Shown: positions 10,543-19,271 of the stretch, in pieces
How the letters are laid out: every line of letters starts with the position of its first letter
Position numbering within the stretch: the stretch's first letter is position 1
Source of the DNA: Terriglobia bacterium
GTDB taxonomy: Bacteria; Acidobacteriota; Terriglobia; Terriglobales; Acidobacteriaceae
Assembly (NCBI GenBank): GCA_021325035.1
Contig: JAJPHW010000018.1
Span: 1-37,418, forward strand
DNA: 37,418 nt
Direction: 5' to 3'
Made by a program: the position numbers and the translations under genes
The notes under the pieces: model-generated
Seen by the model: the letters and a program-made list of their open reading frames with translations, nothing else
Databases searched by the model: none
What the model was told of the DNA's origin: nothing

Positions 10543-10668
10543 ACTAGCGTGAGTTTATCAGCGCAGGAAAGAGTTGCCGAGTAACGATTGTGGCGCGACT
10601 TCCGTCGAACCATTTCACACATTTACGGGCATGGAACCCTTTGTTATAAACCAGATGAGCCACTATTC

Positions 10669-11772
10669 GTGACCATTCCACCCACAGCGCTATCACATGC
10701 TTATGATGGCCAGGATGAAGTATTCTCTGAATCGTTTTCTATTCTGAAATCTGGCATTGAAAAGCAGGCCTTCCCTGCCGCATCGGTTGCGATTACGTCA
10801 AAAGGCAGACTCGTCGGGTTGAAGTCTTTTGGGCGATTTACTTACGAAGCGAGTTCTCCTGAAGCCACAACGGCAACAATCTTCGATTTAGCTTCGGTCA
10901 CAAAAGTCGTCGCCACAACCACGATGTCAATGATTTTGTATGAACGCGGGTTGCTGGATTTAGACTTGCCAGTAATTTCGGTAATTCCCGAGTTTGCCAG
11001 CGGTGATCCGCGCCGCAGACTGGTTACGTTGCGCATGTTGCTTGCGCATTCGTCAGGATTGCCAGCGCATGAAAAATTTTATCTATCGGCACACGATAAA
11101 GAAGCGTTATTGGCTGCCGCTTTCTCTACTGCCCTGTCGGCGGAGCCTGGCACACAAGTGGTTTATAGCGATATCGGATTCATCATCTTAGGAGTTGCGT
11201 TAGAGCGAATTGCCGGTGAGACTTTGGATCGCTTCTGTCAGCATGAAATTTTTGGGCCGTTGGGCATGACGCACACCGGATTCAATCCTCCAAGCGCCAT
11301 TAGAAATTCGATTCCTCCAACCGTGGACGACCGAATATTTCGCCACCGTGTTATTCAAGGCGAAGTCAACGATGAAAATGCGTACGTGATGGGCGGTGTG
11401 GCTGCACAAGCCGGCCTGTTTTCCACGGCCGGGGATGTTGCAATGTTCGCGCAGTGCATGTTATGTGGGGGAATACCGATCCTTCGTTCTGAAGCCGTCG
11501 CTTTGTTTACGCGGCGCGAGCTATCACCGGACGGAACATCGCGCGCTCTGGGTTGGGACACGCCATCGCAGCCATCCCAATCGGGCACATATTTTTCAGC
11601 CCATTCATTTGGACATTGGGGCTACACCGGCACGTCGCTATGGATTGACCCTGTACGCCAGATTTCCGTTACTCTACTCACGAACCGAACATGGCCAGAT
11701 AACAGCCACCAAGGGATAAAAGACGTTCGCCCTAAATTTCACGATACCGTGATGAAAGCGCTATTGGCTTAG
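10669..11772 (+). CDS. Beta-lactamase-fold serine hydrolase
   Basis: A PF00144-type serine hydrolase of about 367 residues, clearly paralogous to the first domain of the divergent neighbour: FDLASVTKVVATTT here against FDIASLTKVVATTT there, and FGHWGYTGTSLWIDP against FGHTGFTGTSLWIDP. Catalytic motifs are SVTK (Ser and Lys), YSD and HWG. The start is uncertain. An upstream TTG at 10588 adds 27 residues with no family resemblance and no nearby ribosome-binding site, so GTG 10669 is preferred. No signal peptide is evident from either start, suggesting a cytosolic enzyme, unlike its exported paralogue. Likely substrates are muropeptides or small esters or amides; not determined by sequence. Confidence 0.85.
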   Translation: MTIPPTALSHAYDGQDEVFSESFSILKSGIEKQAFPAASVAITSKGRLVGLKSFGRFTYEASSPEATTATIFDLASVTKVVATTTMSMILYERGLLDLDLPVISVIPEFASGDPRRRLVTLRMLLAHSSGLPAHEKFYLSAHDKEALLAAAFSTALSAEPGTQVVYSDIGFIILGVALERIAGETLDRFCQHEIFGPLGMTHTGFNPPSAIRNSIPPTVDDRIFRHRVIQGEVNDENAYVMGGVAAQAGLFSTAGDVAMFAQCMLCGGIPILRSEAVALFTRRELSPDGTSRALGWDTPSQPSQSGTYFSAHSFGHWGYTGTSLWIDPVRQISVTLLTNRTWPDNSHQGIKDVRPKFHDTVMKALLA

Positions 11773-11846
11773 TTTGAAGCAATCCCTCCGTGTTTAAGGT
11801 TTGATTCAGGTTGCATTTTGTAAAAACAGCCATACAAGGAGATCTT

Positions 11847-12866
11847 ATGCGACGCATTGCACTAACCATTCTGGCAATTCTGACAGTTTCTATTTGCGGG
11901 TTTGCGCAAACATATAAAGTGACCGGATCGATTCCAATCCCCGGCGAAGGCGGTTGGGATTATTTGTACGCTGATGCCGATGCGCGCTTGCTCTATGTCT
12001 CGCATAGCACCCAAGTTGACGTCATTGATTTGGAGTCGGGAAAGCCCATTACCTCAATCACGGGCATGAAGCGTATTCACGGCATTGCTGTAGCGCCAGA
12101 GTTAAATCGCGGGTTTATCAGTGATGGCGGCGATGACGCAGTCGTAATTTTTGATCTGAAGTCGCGGGCGGTCTTGCAAAAGGTCGCTACGGGAAAGAAT
12201 CCTGATGGAATTGTTTACGATGCGAACACGAAACGGCTGTTCGCTTTTAACGGCCGCAGTGGCGACGTCACGGCAATTGATGGCGCGACGGGACAAGTCG
12301 CTGGCACAATCGCACTGGGTGGGAAACCGGAATTTCCCGTAACCGACAACGCGGGCAATATCTACGACAATATCGAAGACAAAAGTGAGATCGTACGGAT
12401 TGATCCCAAAGCATTGAAGGTGACGGCAACCTGGTCTCTTGCGCCATGCGACGAGCCGTCCGGATTAGCCTACGATTCATCCAATAAGCGACTTTTTGCC
12501 GTCTGCGACAACAAAAAAATGGCTGTAGTGGATACCACTTCTGGAAAAGTCGTGACCACTGTGACGATTGGCGAAGGGCCTGATGCGACCGCATTTGACT
12601 CCGAGAAAAAGCTGATTTTCTCATCCAACGGCGAAGATGGCACTTTGACTGTGGTCAAACAGGAAAGTGCAGACAAATACACTGTCGCCGACACCGCAAA
12701 AACCGAAAAAAGCGGACGCACTCTGGCCCTGGATCAGAAGACCCACAAACTCTACATCTCCGCAGCGCAATTTGGACCTGCACCGGCGGCGACGGCGGAC
12801 AATCCGCATCCCAGACCAAAAATCGTACCGGGAACCTTCCATCTAGTTGTAGTCTCTCCAGAATAG
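11847..12866 (+). CDS. Exported YncE-like beta-propeller protein
   Basis: A 339-residue protein with a clean signal peptide (MRRIALTILAILTVSICGFAQ). ATG 11847 is chosen over an upstream TTG at 11811 because an AAGGAG site sits seven bases before it. The mature part repeats a blade of roughly 40 residues with the pattern of YncE/cytochrome-cd1-like propellers: LLYVSHSTQVDVIDLESGK, FISDGGDDAVVIFDLKS, LFAFNGRSGDVTAIDGATG, LFAVCDNKKMAVVDTTSGK and IFSSNGEDGTLTVV. The last segment (LYISAAQFGPAP...GTFHLVVV) is the usual closing blade. The family lies in the periplasm or is secreted; ligand unknown. It is followed by a strong bidirectional terminator. Confidence 0.9.
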   Translation: MRRIALTILAILTVSICGFAQTYKVTGSIPIPGEGGWDYLYADADARLLYVSHSTQVDVIDLESGKPITSITGMKRIHGIAVAPELNRGFISDGGDDAVVIFDLKSRAVLQKVATGKNPDGIVYDANTKRLFAFNGRSGDVTAIDGATGQVAGTIALGGKPEFPVTDNAGNIYDNIEDKSEIVRIDPKALKVTATWSLAPCDEPSGLAYDSSNKRLFAVCDNKKMAVVDTTSGKVVTTVTIGEGPDATAFDSEKKLIFSSNGEDGTLTVVKQESADKYTVADTAKTEKSGRTLALDQKTHKLYISAAQFGPAPAATADNPHPRPKIVPGTFHLVVVSPE

Positions 12867-12900
12867 TTCTTCGTTAATAGTTCTTCATTGCAAAATAAAA

Positions 12901-12926
12901 GGCCAGCGATAACCGCTGGCCTTTTT
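12901..12926. terminator. Bidirectional rho-independent terminator between convergent genes
   Basis: Perfect 8-bp stem ggccagcg (12901-12908) / cgctggcc (12914-12921) with a 5-base loop, flanked by aaaa on the left and ttttt on the right, so it can end transcription from both the propeller gene (+) and the AIM24 gene (-). Confidence 0.85.
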
Positions 12927-12945
12927 ATCTCTGATTTCCGAAATT

Positions 12946-13701
12946 CTATTTCATTCCCTCCAGGATTGACCCTACGATCCCTCCCACCACCCCGCCTTGC
13001 GCAGCTTCGGATGAGGGCCTCGGCATGTACTCCATCAGCTTATGCGCCAACTTCGCAATTGGCAGAGTTTGCAGCCAAACTTTGCCGGGACCGGTCAGTG
13101 AAGCAAGAAAAATTCCGTCGCCCCCGAAAATCATGTTCTTGATTCCAGGAACGGTTGTGATCTGGAAACCAACGGTGGATTGGAACGCACCAACGTGGCC
13201 GGGATGTACGCGCAGAGTCTCACCAGGTTGGAGGTCTTTGATAATCAATTCGCCGGAAAGCTCGAGCCAGAATGTGCCCTGCCCGTTAACTTTTTGCAGC
13301 AAGAAGCCATCGCCTCCGAAGATACCCGCACCAAGAGATTGCTGAAATCCAACCCCGACCTGAATTTGCGGGGTCGCGCACAAGAATCCATGCCGATGAA
13401 TCATGTATTCATGGCCGGGCCCGACTTCGACAGGTACGATGTGCCCGGGCAACTTCGTGGCAAAGGCAATTCCACCGCGCGTGCCCATGGCACGGTATTC
13501 GGTCATGAAGAGAGTTCCGCCACCTGCCACGCGCTTAAGGACGCCAAAAATACCGCCTCCACCACCGAGTTGCGTGTGCGTGGTCATTTGAATGGAACTG
13601 CTCATCCAGGAAAGTTCGCCCGCCTCGGAAATAACCGACTCATTGGGCTCAAGAACAAATTCGAGAACAGGCATGGTGGTGCCAAGGATATTGCTCTGCA
13701 T
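12946..13701 (-). CDS. AIM24 / TIGR00266 family protein
   Basis: A 251-residue protein of the AIM24 family: a beta-rich TRAP-like fold in which repeated Gly-rich strands occur three times. Examples are GGGIFGVLKRVAGGGTLFMTEY, FGGDGFLLQKVNGQGTFWLELSGE and FGGDGIFLASLTGPGKVWLQTLP, each about 55 residues apart, and the C-terminus has a Gly-Val-rich tail. The frame is open 140 codons further upstream, but that part runs antisense into the haem gene. ATG 13701 has an AGGAG site and begins the conserved MQSNILG..MPVLEF. The bacterial role is not established; mitochondrial AIM24 helps organise the inner membrane. Convergent with the propeller gene and divergent from hemQ. Confidence 0.9.
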   Translation of the reverse strand: MQSNILGTTMPVLEFVLEPNESVISEAGELSWMSSSIQMTTHTQLGGGGGIFGVLKRVAGGGTLFMTEYRAMGTRGGIAFATKLPGHIVPVEVGPGHEYMIHRHGFLCATPQIQVGVGFQQSLGAGIFGGDGFLLQKVNGQGTFWLELSGELIIKDLQPGETLRVHPGHVGAFQSTVGFQITTVPGIKNMIFGGDGIFLASLTGPGKVWLQTLPIAKLAHKLMEYMPRPSSEAAQGGVVGGIVGSILEGMK

Positions 13702-13824
13702 GATGTCTCCTGAAGAATTGTGTGCATTTACCGACTGAATAGCCGATGAACAGTTCGAGTATATATCGCGCATTGCTCGTAGGTGCGCCTGATCAGCGTT
13801 CACGGTTAGAATGGAAGGCGACTC

Positions 13825-14688
13825 ATGTCCACACGTCCGCCGCACCCTGAAGCCACATCCGCTGAAGTCCCTGCTGTCCCACTCACGCTTGAAGGCTACA
13901 GCGTGCTGCATCAGATGATGCGGGTGCGCTGGAGTGCGTGGCGCCAACTTCGCCCTACGCAAAAAACTGAAATTATCCACGAAGCCGTGGGGTTGTTCGG
14001 ACGGCTGGAGCAGGGCCCGCATGGGCAATCCGCGATGTATTCCCTCCTCGGGCACAAGGGCGACTTGATGTTTATTCATTTCCGCAAGTCGTTCGATGAT
14101 CTCAATCAAACAGAGCTGCAACTGGTGAAGTTGAAGCTCAATGATTATCTGGAGCCGACGACTTCGTATCTTTCGGTGATCGAGTTGGGACTCTACGATT
14201 CGTCGGTGAAAACTTATAAAGAGCTTACCGACCGGGGCGTATCACCACATTCGGAAGAATGGAACACAGCCATCAAAGAGACACTTGATCGTCAGCGGGA
14301 AGCCATGCATCCGCGATTATTTCCTGCGATACCGCCGAACCGTTATGCATGTTTTTATCCTATGAACCGGTTGCGCGGTGAGGAAAAGAATTGGTACTCG
14401 CTGCCGATTGAAGAACGGGCGCGGCAGATGAACGAACACGGACTTGTGGGGCGGCGGTACGCGGGCGAGGTCCGGCAAATCATCACCGGTTCGATCGGCT
14501 TCGATGATTGGGAGTGGGGCGTAGATTTGTTCGCCGACGATCCACTGGTGTTTAAGAAACTAATTTACGAAATGCGCTTCGACCATGTCAGCGCAGTATA
14601 TGCATTGTTTGGAGCGTTTTATGTCGGCTTGCGCGTTCCAGCCACAGGTCTGGGTAAGTTGCTGAATGGCGAGTTGCCGAAAGCTTAG
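13825..14688 (+). CDS. hemQ: Coproheme decarboxylase (HemQ/ChdC)
   Basis: Converts Fe-coproporphyrin III to protohaem by two oxidative decarboxylations using hydrogen peroxide, the last step of the coproporphyrin-dependent haem pathway. The 287-residue protein shows the chlorite-dismutase fold signatures: FYPMNRLRGEEKNWY (177-191, with Tyr178 at the position of the catalytic radical Tyr), ARQMNEHGLVGRRYAG (199-214, His205 the proximal haem ligand), GSIGFDDWEWGV and EMRFDHVSAVYA..FGAFYVG. The first 20 residues are a variable Pro-rich extension. ATG 13825 follows a GGAAGG site. It leads an operon with an AhpD-like and a DinB-like gene, both closely spaced; the peroxide-linked chemistry fits an AhpD-like partner. 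Confidence 0.95.
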   Translation: MSTRPPHPEATSAEVPAVPLTLEGYSVLHQMMRVRWSAWRQLRPTQKTEIIHEAVGLFGRLEQGPHGQSAMYSLLGHKGDLMFIHFRKSFDDLNQTELQLVKLKLNDYLEPTTSYLSVIELGLYDSSVKTYKELTDRGVSPHSEEWNTAIKETLDRQREAMHPRLFPAIPPNRYACFYPMNRLRGEEKNWYSLPIEERARQMNEHGLVGRRYAGEVRQIITGSIGFDDWEWGVDLFADDPLVFKKLIYEMRFDHVSAVYALFGAFYVGLRVPATGLGKLLNGELPKA

Positions 14689-14721
14689 ACAAACCCATTT
14701 TATATTCTATCGGGAGAGAAC

Positions 14722-15117
14722 ATGGCAATTTTTGGATTGATTGAATACAAAGACGCAAGTCCTGAAGTGCGCGCGGTTTATGACGACATCATGGCCACGC
14801 GCAAAACAGATTGGGTCAATAACTTCTGGAAAGCCCTGGCACATGATCCGGTTGCCTTGAAACGCACATGGGAAGACATCAAACAAATCATGGCGCCGGG
14901 CGCGCTGGACGCTCTAACAAAGGAACTTGTCTATGTGGCGATCAGCGTAAGCAATCAGTGCGAGTACTGCATTGCTTCGCATACGGCATCCGCCAAGAAT
15001 AAAGGCATGACCGACGCCATGTTCAAAGAACTCATGTCTGTCGTTGGCATGGCAAACGAGACGAACCGTGTGGTTGCCGGATATCAAGTGGAAGTGGATG
15101 AACAATTTAAGGTGTAA
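14722..15117 (+). CDS. AhpD-like / carboxymuconolactone decarboxylase family protein
   Basis: A 131-residue protein of the AhpD/CMD superfamily. The catalytic motif QCEYCIASHT (79-88) provides the Cys80-x-x-Cys83 pair and His87, as in alkylhydroperoxidase D-type disulfide reductases. Flanking ALTKELVYVAISV and the helical C-terminus are typical. ATG 14722 has a GGGAG site. It starts 33 bp after hemQ and ends two bases before the next ATG, so the three form one operon. A peroxidase or thiol-disulfide function is likely; the physiological substrate is unknown. Confidence 0.9.
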   Translation: MAIFGLIEYKDASPEVRAVYDDIMATRKTDWVNNFWKALAHDPVALKRTWEDIKQIMAPGALDALTKELVYVAISVSNQCEYCIASHTASAKNKGMTDAMFKELMSVVGMANETNRVVAGYQVEVDEQFKV

Positions 15118-15119
15118 AT

Positions 15120-15668
15120 ATGGCGCATAAATTTTCGACTTCCTATCTGGAAGATTCCATTTCTCTGTTTCACCATTACAAGAAGCTAGCCGAGGGAGCG
15201 ATAGCCCAAGTTTCTGATGAGCAGCTTGTAACCTCACTTGACGAAGAGATGAATTCCATCGCCACCATTGTCAAACACATGGCGGGCAATATGCGTTCAC
15301 GCTGGATTGATTTTCTGACGAGCGATGGAGAGAAGCCCAACCGTAATCGGGATAGCGAATTCGTTGAACCTCCGTCTTCCCGCGCCGGGCTGATGAAGAT
15401 GTGGGAGGAAGGATGGGAGTGCGTGTTTCAAGCGCTGGGACCATTGACTGACGATGACCTGGAAAGATCGGTCATGATTCGCGGGGAGCCCCATTCCGTG
15501 ATGCAGGCCATCAACCGCCAAATGGCCCACTATTCCTACCACATCGGTCAGATTGTTTTTCTGGCAAAACACTTTAAAGCCAACGAGTGGAAATCTCTCT
15601 CCGTGCCGCGAAACAAATCGGCGGAGTTTAATCGTAAAGTCTCTACGGGAGAAGCAAGTCAACGTTAG
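15120..15668 (+). CDS. DinB-superfamily protein (DUF1572-like)
   Basis: A 182-residue four-helix-bundle protein of the DinB/YfiT superfamily. The three metal-binding histidines are His53 (VKHMAGN), His137 and His141 (AHYSYHIGQ). The conserved WEEGWE..FQAL helix sits between them. These proteins are often thiol-dependent transferases or hydrolases (bacillithiol- or mycothiol-linked); the specific role here is unknown. ATG 15120 is two bases after the AhpD-like stop, with the ribosome-binding AAGGTG inside the upstream gene, so translation is probably coupled. Its 3' end overlaps the convergent atl gene by 4 bp. Confidence 0.88.
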   Translation: MAHKFSTSYLEDSISLFHHYKKLAEGAIAQVSDEQLVTSLDEEMNSIATIVKHMAGNMRSRWIDFLTSDGEKPNRNRDSEFVEPPSSRAGLMKMWEEGWECVFQALGPLTDDDLERSVMIRGEPHSVMQAINRQMAHYSYHIGQIVFLAKHFKANEWKSLSVPRNKSAEFNRKVSTGEASQR

Positions 15669-15961
15669 CGCTTTTTGAATTTGAATTCGTGACGTTTCAT
15701 ATCCACTTTTCTGCCACGAAAAGTTACGCCCTCCGCTTGCAGGCGAAAGCGCTGTTCCAGAGCTGAGTCTCCGCGTAGCTTGATTTCCCCACCCGCACCG
15801 AGCACGCGCTGCCAGGGAAGGTCGTAAGCACCATGCAGGGATCGAGCCACCATTCTTGCACCCCGCGGAAGGCCTGCTGCGCGCGCCACCGCCCCATAAG
15901 TTGATACTTTGCCTCGGGGGATTTTTCGAATCGTTGCGATGATGCGGGCCTGCGGAGTCAT
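15665..15961 (-). CDS. atl: Alkyltransferase-like protein (ATL), DNA alkylation damage sensor
   Basis: A 98-residue protein related to the DNA-binding domain of O6-methylguanine methyltransferase. IPRGKVSTYGAVA (14-26) and the recognition-helix region ARMVARSL with an Arg finger are present. The active-site PCHR is replaced by PWQR (Trp50 in place of the acceptor Cys), the hallmark of ATL proteins. These bind O6-alkylguanine, flip it out and hand it to nucleotide excision repair without removing the alkyl group. ATG 15961 is preferred over an upstream TTG (15979) that overlaps the yeiH-like stop. Seven bases separate it from that upstream gene, so the two are likely co-transcribed. Confidence 0.92.
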   Translation of the reverse strand: MTPQARIIATIRKIPRGKVSTYGAVARAAGLPRGARMVARSLHGAYDLPWQRVLGAGGEIKLRGDSALEQRFRLQAEGVTFRGRKVDMKRHEFKFKKR

Positions 15962-15968
15962 GTTGCAA

Positions 15969-16892
15969 TTAAATGGCAATCCAACCGGCGCGGATCAACC
16001 AAAGTGAAGTCACTGCTACTAATATCCAGAGCAGAATTCCTTGCAGAAGGGGCCGCGGGCCAACCTTCTTGAGGGTCGCGATTGAGATGCCGCTGCCAAT
16101 CAAATAAAGAGTCGCAGTAAGCCCAATTCTGGCGAGCTTCGAGAGCAGGTGATAAGCGGGCGCGCCAGCAGGTAGATAGGTATTGCAAACCGCTGCCAGC
16201 ACAAAGAAAGCGATAAACCACGGCCACTGTATCTTCGCCTTTGCGCCGCGTACTACTGCCGTACCGACTGCCATGGGAACAATCCATAAGGCACGCGCGA
16301 GCTTAACGGTAGTTCCGATCGCTAAAGCCACTGCTCCATATTTAGCGGCGGCACCGACCACGGAACTCGTATCGTGAATCGCAAGCGCAGCCCACAATCC
16401 GAACTGGTTTTGCGTCAATTTGAGGGCTGCGCCGATCTGTGGAAAGGTCAGCAACGCCACGGAATTCAACATGAAGACGGTTCCCAGTGACACAGCCATT
16501 TGCTCATCACTAGCATTGCTGATGGGACCCACGGCCGCAATGGCGCTTCCCCCACAAATGGCCGTGCCCGTAGAAATCAGGAAGGCGGATATCCGTTCAA
16601 CTCTTAACACCGCACCCAGTGTCATTCCAACCAGCATGGCAAAGGTGATGCCTAGCATGGTATAGACAAATCCGCTGCGGCCGGCGTGGATCACTTGCTG
16701 CAAATTCATGCCAAAGCCGAGTCCCACAACGGACGCCTGCAATAGATACTTCGACCATTTTTTGCTCAGGCCTGAGTAAGGATGCGGAAGCGTAAGCCCA
16801 AAAAGCAAGCCCAATACAAGGGCGACAGGTGGCGACACAAATCCGCTACAGGCCAAAACCAGCCCGAAAAGAAAGATTATTTTAGGTAACAT
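15969..16892 (-). CDS. YeiH / UPF0324 family putative anion (sulfate) exporter
   Basis: An integral membrane protein of about 307 residues and 9-10 helices. Family-typical motifs are LLQASVVGLGFGMNL, STGTAICGGSAIAAVGPI, the ALAIHDTSSVVGAAAKYG segment and LYLIGSGIS near the end. UPF0324/YeiH proteins are annotated as putative sulfate or sulfonate exporters, but transport has rarely been demonstrated. ATG 16892 is preferred; a GTG at 16925 would add eleven charged residues. It follows the STAS gene and precedes atl on the same strand with short gaps. Confidence 0.92.
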   Translation of the reverse strand: MLPKIIFLFGLVLACSGFVSPPVALVLGLLFGLTLPHPYSGLSKKWSKYLLQASVVGLGFGMNLQQVIHAGRSGFVYTMLGITFAMLVGMTLGAVLRVERISAFLISTGTAICGGSAIAAVGPISNASDEQMAVSLGTVFMLNSVALLTFPQIGAALKLTQNQFGLWAALAIHDTSSVVGAAAKYGAVALAIGTTVKLARALWIVPMAVGTAVVRGAKAKIQWPWFIAFFVLAAVCNTYLPAGAPAYHLLSKLARIGLTATLYLIGSGISIATLKKVGPRPLLQGILLWILVAVTSLWLIRAGWIAI

Positions 16893-16942
16893 CGTCGGAT
16901 TCTTGCGGCGTTCACGCGGTCCCACAACCGCGCCAACACAAA

Positions 16943-17302
16943 CTAGGCTGCCCCGCTCTTGCGGAACGAACTGATTGCCTTCTCTTCACTATCGTACACC
17001 TCAAACACCGTGACCAGCTTGGTAATTTGAAGAACGTCATCCACACGCGGAGTGAGATTGACCAGCTTGATGGATCCGCCTGCGGTGCGCGCACTGGAGT
17101 ACAGAGCAACCAGCGTACCCAACCCGCCGCTGTCAATGTAGCTGACTCCAGCCAGATTCAAGACGATGTTTTTATGGCTGAGCAGCAGCTTTTTGATGGA
17201 TTCGCGCAAGAGAGACGATTCTTCTCCGAATACGATCCGGCCAGTAAGGTCAACGGTCGCAATACCATCGGATGTAATGCGATTGCTTATGGTCAGCAGC
17301 AC
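16943..17302 (-). CDS. STAS-domain anti-sigma factor antagonist (SpoIIAA/RsbV-like)
   Basis: A 119-residue single-domain STAS protein. It contains DGIATVDLTGRIVFGEES, IVLNLAGVSYIDSGGLGTL (with Ser in YIDSGG as the expected phosphorylation site) and IKLVNLTPRVDDVLQITKL. Proteins of this family bind a switch-protein kinase in a partner-switching cascade that frees a sigma factor. GTG 17302 is chosen because an AGGAG site lies seven bases upstream; a longer form from 17332 lacks one. No kinase, phosphatase or sigma factor gene is adjacent, so the partners lie elsewhere. The next gene downstream on the same strand is the yeiH-like gene. Confidence 0.9.
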   Translation of the reverse strand: MLLTISNRITSDGIATVDLTGRIVFGEESSLLRESIKKLLLSHKNIVLNLAGVSYIDSGGLGTLVALYSSARTAGGSIKLVNLTPRVDDVLQITKLVTVFEVYDSEEKAISSFRKSGAA

Positions 17303-17433
17303 GTGAAATCTCCTGTCAAGTGAATAACGCAAAGACTACTCTGGTCAGAGCAAAATACGCAAGAGCGTACAGGAAGTTTTGGAAATCAGCAATTTGAACT
17401 GCGTGATGGACGGGGCGAACGCTTCCCATCACG

Positions 17434-17439
17434 TATAAT
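17434..17439 (+). promoter_or_regulatory. Possible -10 element for dnaX operon
   Basis: TATAAT lies 18 bases before ATG 17457. No convincing -35 hexamer is at the right distance (the nearest TTGAAC is 34 bases upstream), so this is a tentative extended or weak promoter with a very short leader. Confidence 0.35.
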
Positions 17440-17456
17440 TCTTGCAGTCTTTCTCC

Positions 17457-19262
17457 ATGAGCTATCAAGTTCTTGCACGCAAGTATCGCCCGCAAAAGTT
17501 CTCCGAAGTTATCGGGCAAGATCACGTCACACGTACTCTGAAAAATGCTTTGGAACAAGGTCGGACCGCCCACGGGTACATCTTCAGCGGGCATCGCGGT
17601 ATTGGAAAGACCACCATAGCCCGCATCCTGGCTGCCGCGCTGAATTGCCGTTCTTCGGATAAGCCGGTCACCGAGCCATGCGGTATTTGTGAATCTTGCA
17701 CGGAGATTCGCGCAGGCAATTCGGTGGACGTCATCGAGATTGACGCAGCCACCAATCGCGGAATCGACGAAATCCGCGAGTTGCGCGAAGCGGCACGTTA
17801 CCGTCCGGCGCGCGATCGTTTCAAAATTTACATTCTCGACGAAGCACACCAGATTACGGATGCAGCTTTTAACGCACTGCTCAAGACGCTGGAAGAACCT
17901 CCCGGCCATATCGTTTTTATGCTGGCGACTACACAGCCAGAGGATATTCCGCAGACTATCCGCTCGCGCTGCCAGCATTTCAGTTTTCGCGCTGTACGTT
18001 TTGAGGACATTCTTGGTCAGCTTCGCGCCATTGCCGCTCACGAGAAAATCAGTGCGGATGAAGATGCGCTGGCTCTTCTCGCCGAAGCGGGCGACGGCTC
18101 CATGCGAGATGCGCTCTCTATCATGGACCAGGCGATCGCTTCAACCGGTGGAAAACTTACCGCTGACGAGGTCCGGCAGCTCGTAGGAACTGTGCCATCA
18201 GGCGTGATGGAAGAAGTCATGCAGGCTGTTGCACAAAGCGCCAGTGAAAATATCCTGCAAATCGTGGACCGTCTGATTAGTGACGGACAGAGTCCCACGC
18301 ATTTTGCCCGACAGATGGTGAGGTTTCTCAGAAACTCAATAGTCGCAAAAGTTGCTGGAGGCGAGTCTTCCCTGCTGCAAATCTCCAGCGACGAACGCCA
18401 AAGAGTTTCACGTGTAGCCGAATCATTCAGTGAAGAAGATTTAACCCGGCATCTGCAAATCATGCTGCGGACGCATAGTGAACTGGGCTACCGGCAAGAA
18501 CAGCGTTTTCATCTGGAACTTGGGCTGCTAAAGCTGGCCCATGCGCAAAAACTACTGCCTCTAGAACAAATATTGAGCGAAGCCGGAGTTGTGCCTGCAC
18601 AATCAGGACGCCCGACAGTGGTTCCGGATATTCGTCGGACTGAACTACCCTCGACGGCGCGAACGAACGCGGTCTCACCTTTCGCTGCTGATTCCGCGCG
18701 CAAAGTTGGCGGTAAACCCCAGCTTGCGACAGACTCTACGCCGGCGGCCCCCAGACCGGCGGCTTCCGGAATCACGACTCAAGCCATTGTCATGGGCGCA
18801 ACTGCGCTGGAAACGGCCCCTGCTGAACCCACAGCTCAACCTGCCCTCGCTACCTCCTTAACGGAGCAAGTTGCGCCAGCATTACTCGATGCCCTGAACA
18901 ATGGCGGACATCGCGTGCTCGCTTCCATGCTGGAAGCCGGCGAATGGCAGGTTCTTGGGAGCGATGTTGTAATCAAAGTTTCTGCTTCCGAAACTCTGAT
19001 TGATATGTCTTTGGGGGCCGACGCAAAACGCCTTCTCATTGCCACTGCAAGCGGATTGCTCGGTCGACCTGCCAAAGTGAAGGTCATTCCGGGTGTGGTT
19101 GCTCCCAACGCTCCCCGCAAAGAATCTTCCGCGAATGGTAATTCATCCAAGCTCAATGGAAGTGGCAGGAGTCGAGTCGAGCAAGAACCAGTCGTGCAGA
19201 AAATGAAAGAACTATTCGGCGCAGAAATCCGTACGGTGATTGATTACAAAGAAAGGCGTTAG
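17457..19262 (+). CDS. dnaX: DNA polymerase III subunit tau/gamma
   Basis: A 601-residue clamp-loader ATPase that loads the beta clamp and couples polymerase to helicase. The start MSYQVLARKYRP (ATG 17457) is the conserved DnaX N-terminus; a TTG at 17442 would add five residues. Visible are Walker A GHRGIGKT, the zinc module (CRSSDK..EPCGICESC), Walker B ILDEAHQ, sensor 1 (MLATTQPEDIP) and the LALLAEAGDGSMRDALS sensor 2 region. A long Pro/Ala-rich linker (about 395-475) leads to a C-terminal tau-like domain. No A-rich slippage site for gamma production was noticed, so gamma may not be made. It heads the dnaX-ybaB-recR operon. Confidence 0.97.
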   Translation: MSYQVLARKYRPQKFSEVIGQDHVTRTLKNALEQGRTAHGYIFSGHRGIGKTTIARILAAALNCRSSDKPVTEPCGICESCTEIRAGNSVDVIEIDAATNRGIDEIRELREAARYRPARDRFKIYILDEAHQITDAAFNALLKTLEEPPGHIVFMLATTQPEDIPQTIRSRCQHFSFRAVRFEDILGQLRAIAAHEKISADEDALALLAEAGDGSMRDALSIMDQAIASTGGKLTADEVRQLVGTVPSGVMEEVMQAVAQSASENILQIVDRLISDGQSPTHFARQMVRFLRNSIVAKVAGGESSLLQISSDERQRVSRVAESFSEEDLTRHLQIMLRTHSELGYRQEQRFHLELGLLKLAHAQKLLPLEQILSEAGVVPAQSGRPTVVPDIRRTELPSTARTNAVSPFAADSARKVGGKPQLATDSTPAAPRPAASGITTQAIVMGATALETAPAEPTAQPALATSLTEQVAPALLDALNNGGHRVLASMLEAGEWQVLGSDVVIKVSASETLIDMSLGADAKRLLIATASGLLGRPAKVKVIPGVVAPNAPRKESSANGNSSKLNGSGRSRVEQEPVVQKMKELFGAEIRTVIDYKERR

Positions 19263-19271
19263 CTGGAGCTC

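Noticed and set aside
13702-14121. 140-codon upstream extension of the AIM24-family gene
   Set aside because: It runs antisense through the start of hemQ, while ATG 13701 has its own AGGAG site and begins the conserved domain.
17303-17456. Signal recognition particle RNA gene, sometimes next to dnaX
   Set aside because: The conserved GGAAGCAGCC-type core was not found in this short gap.
17457-19262. Programmed frameshift in dnaX to make gamma
   Set aside because: No A-AAA-AAG-type slippery site with downstream structure was noticed in the linker region.
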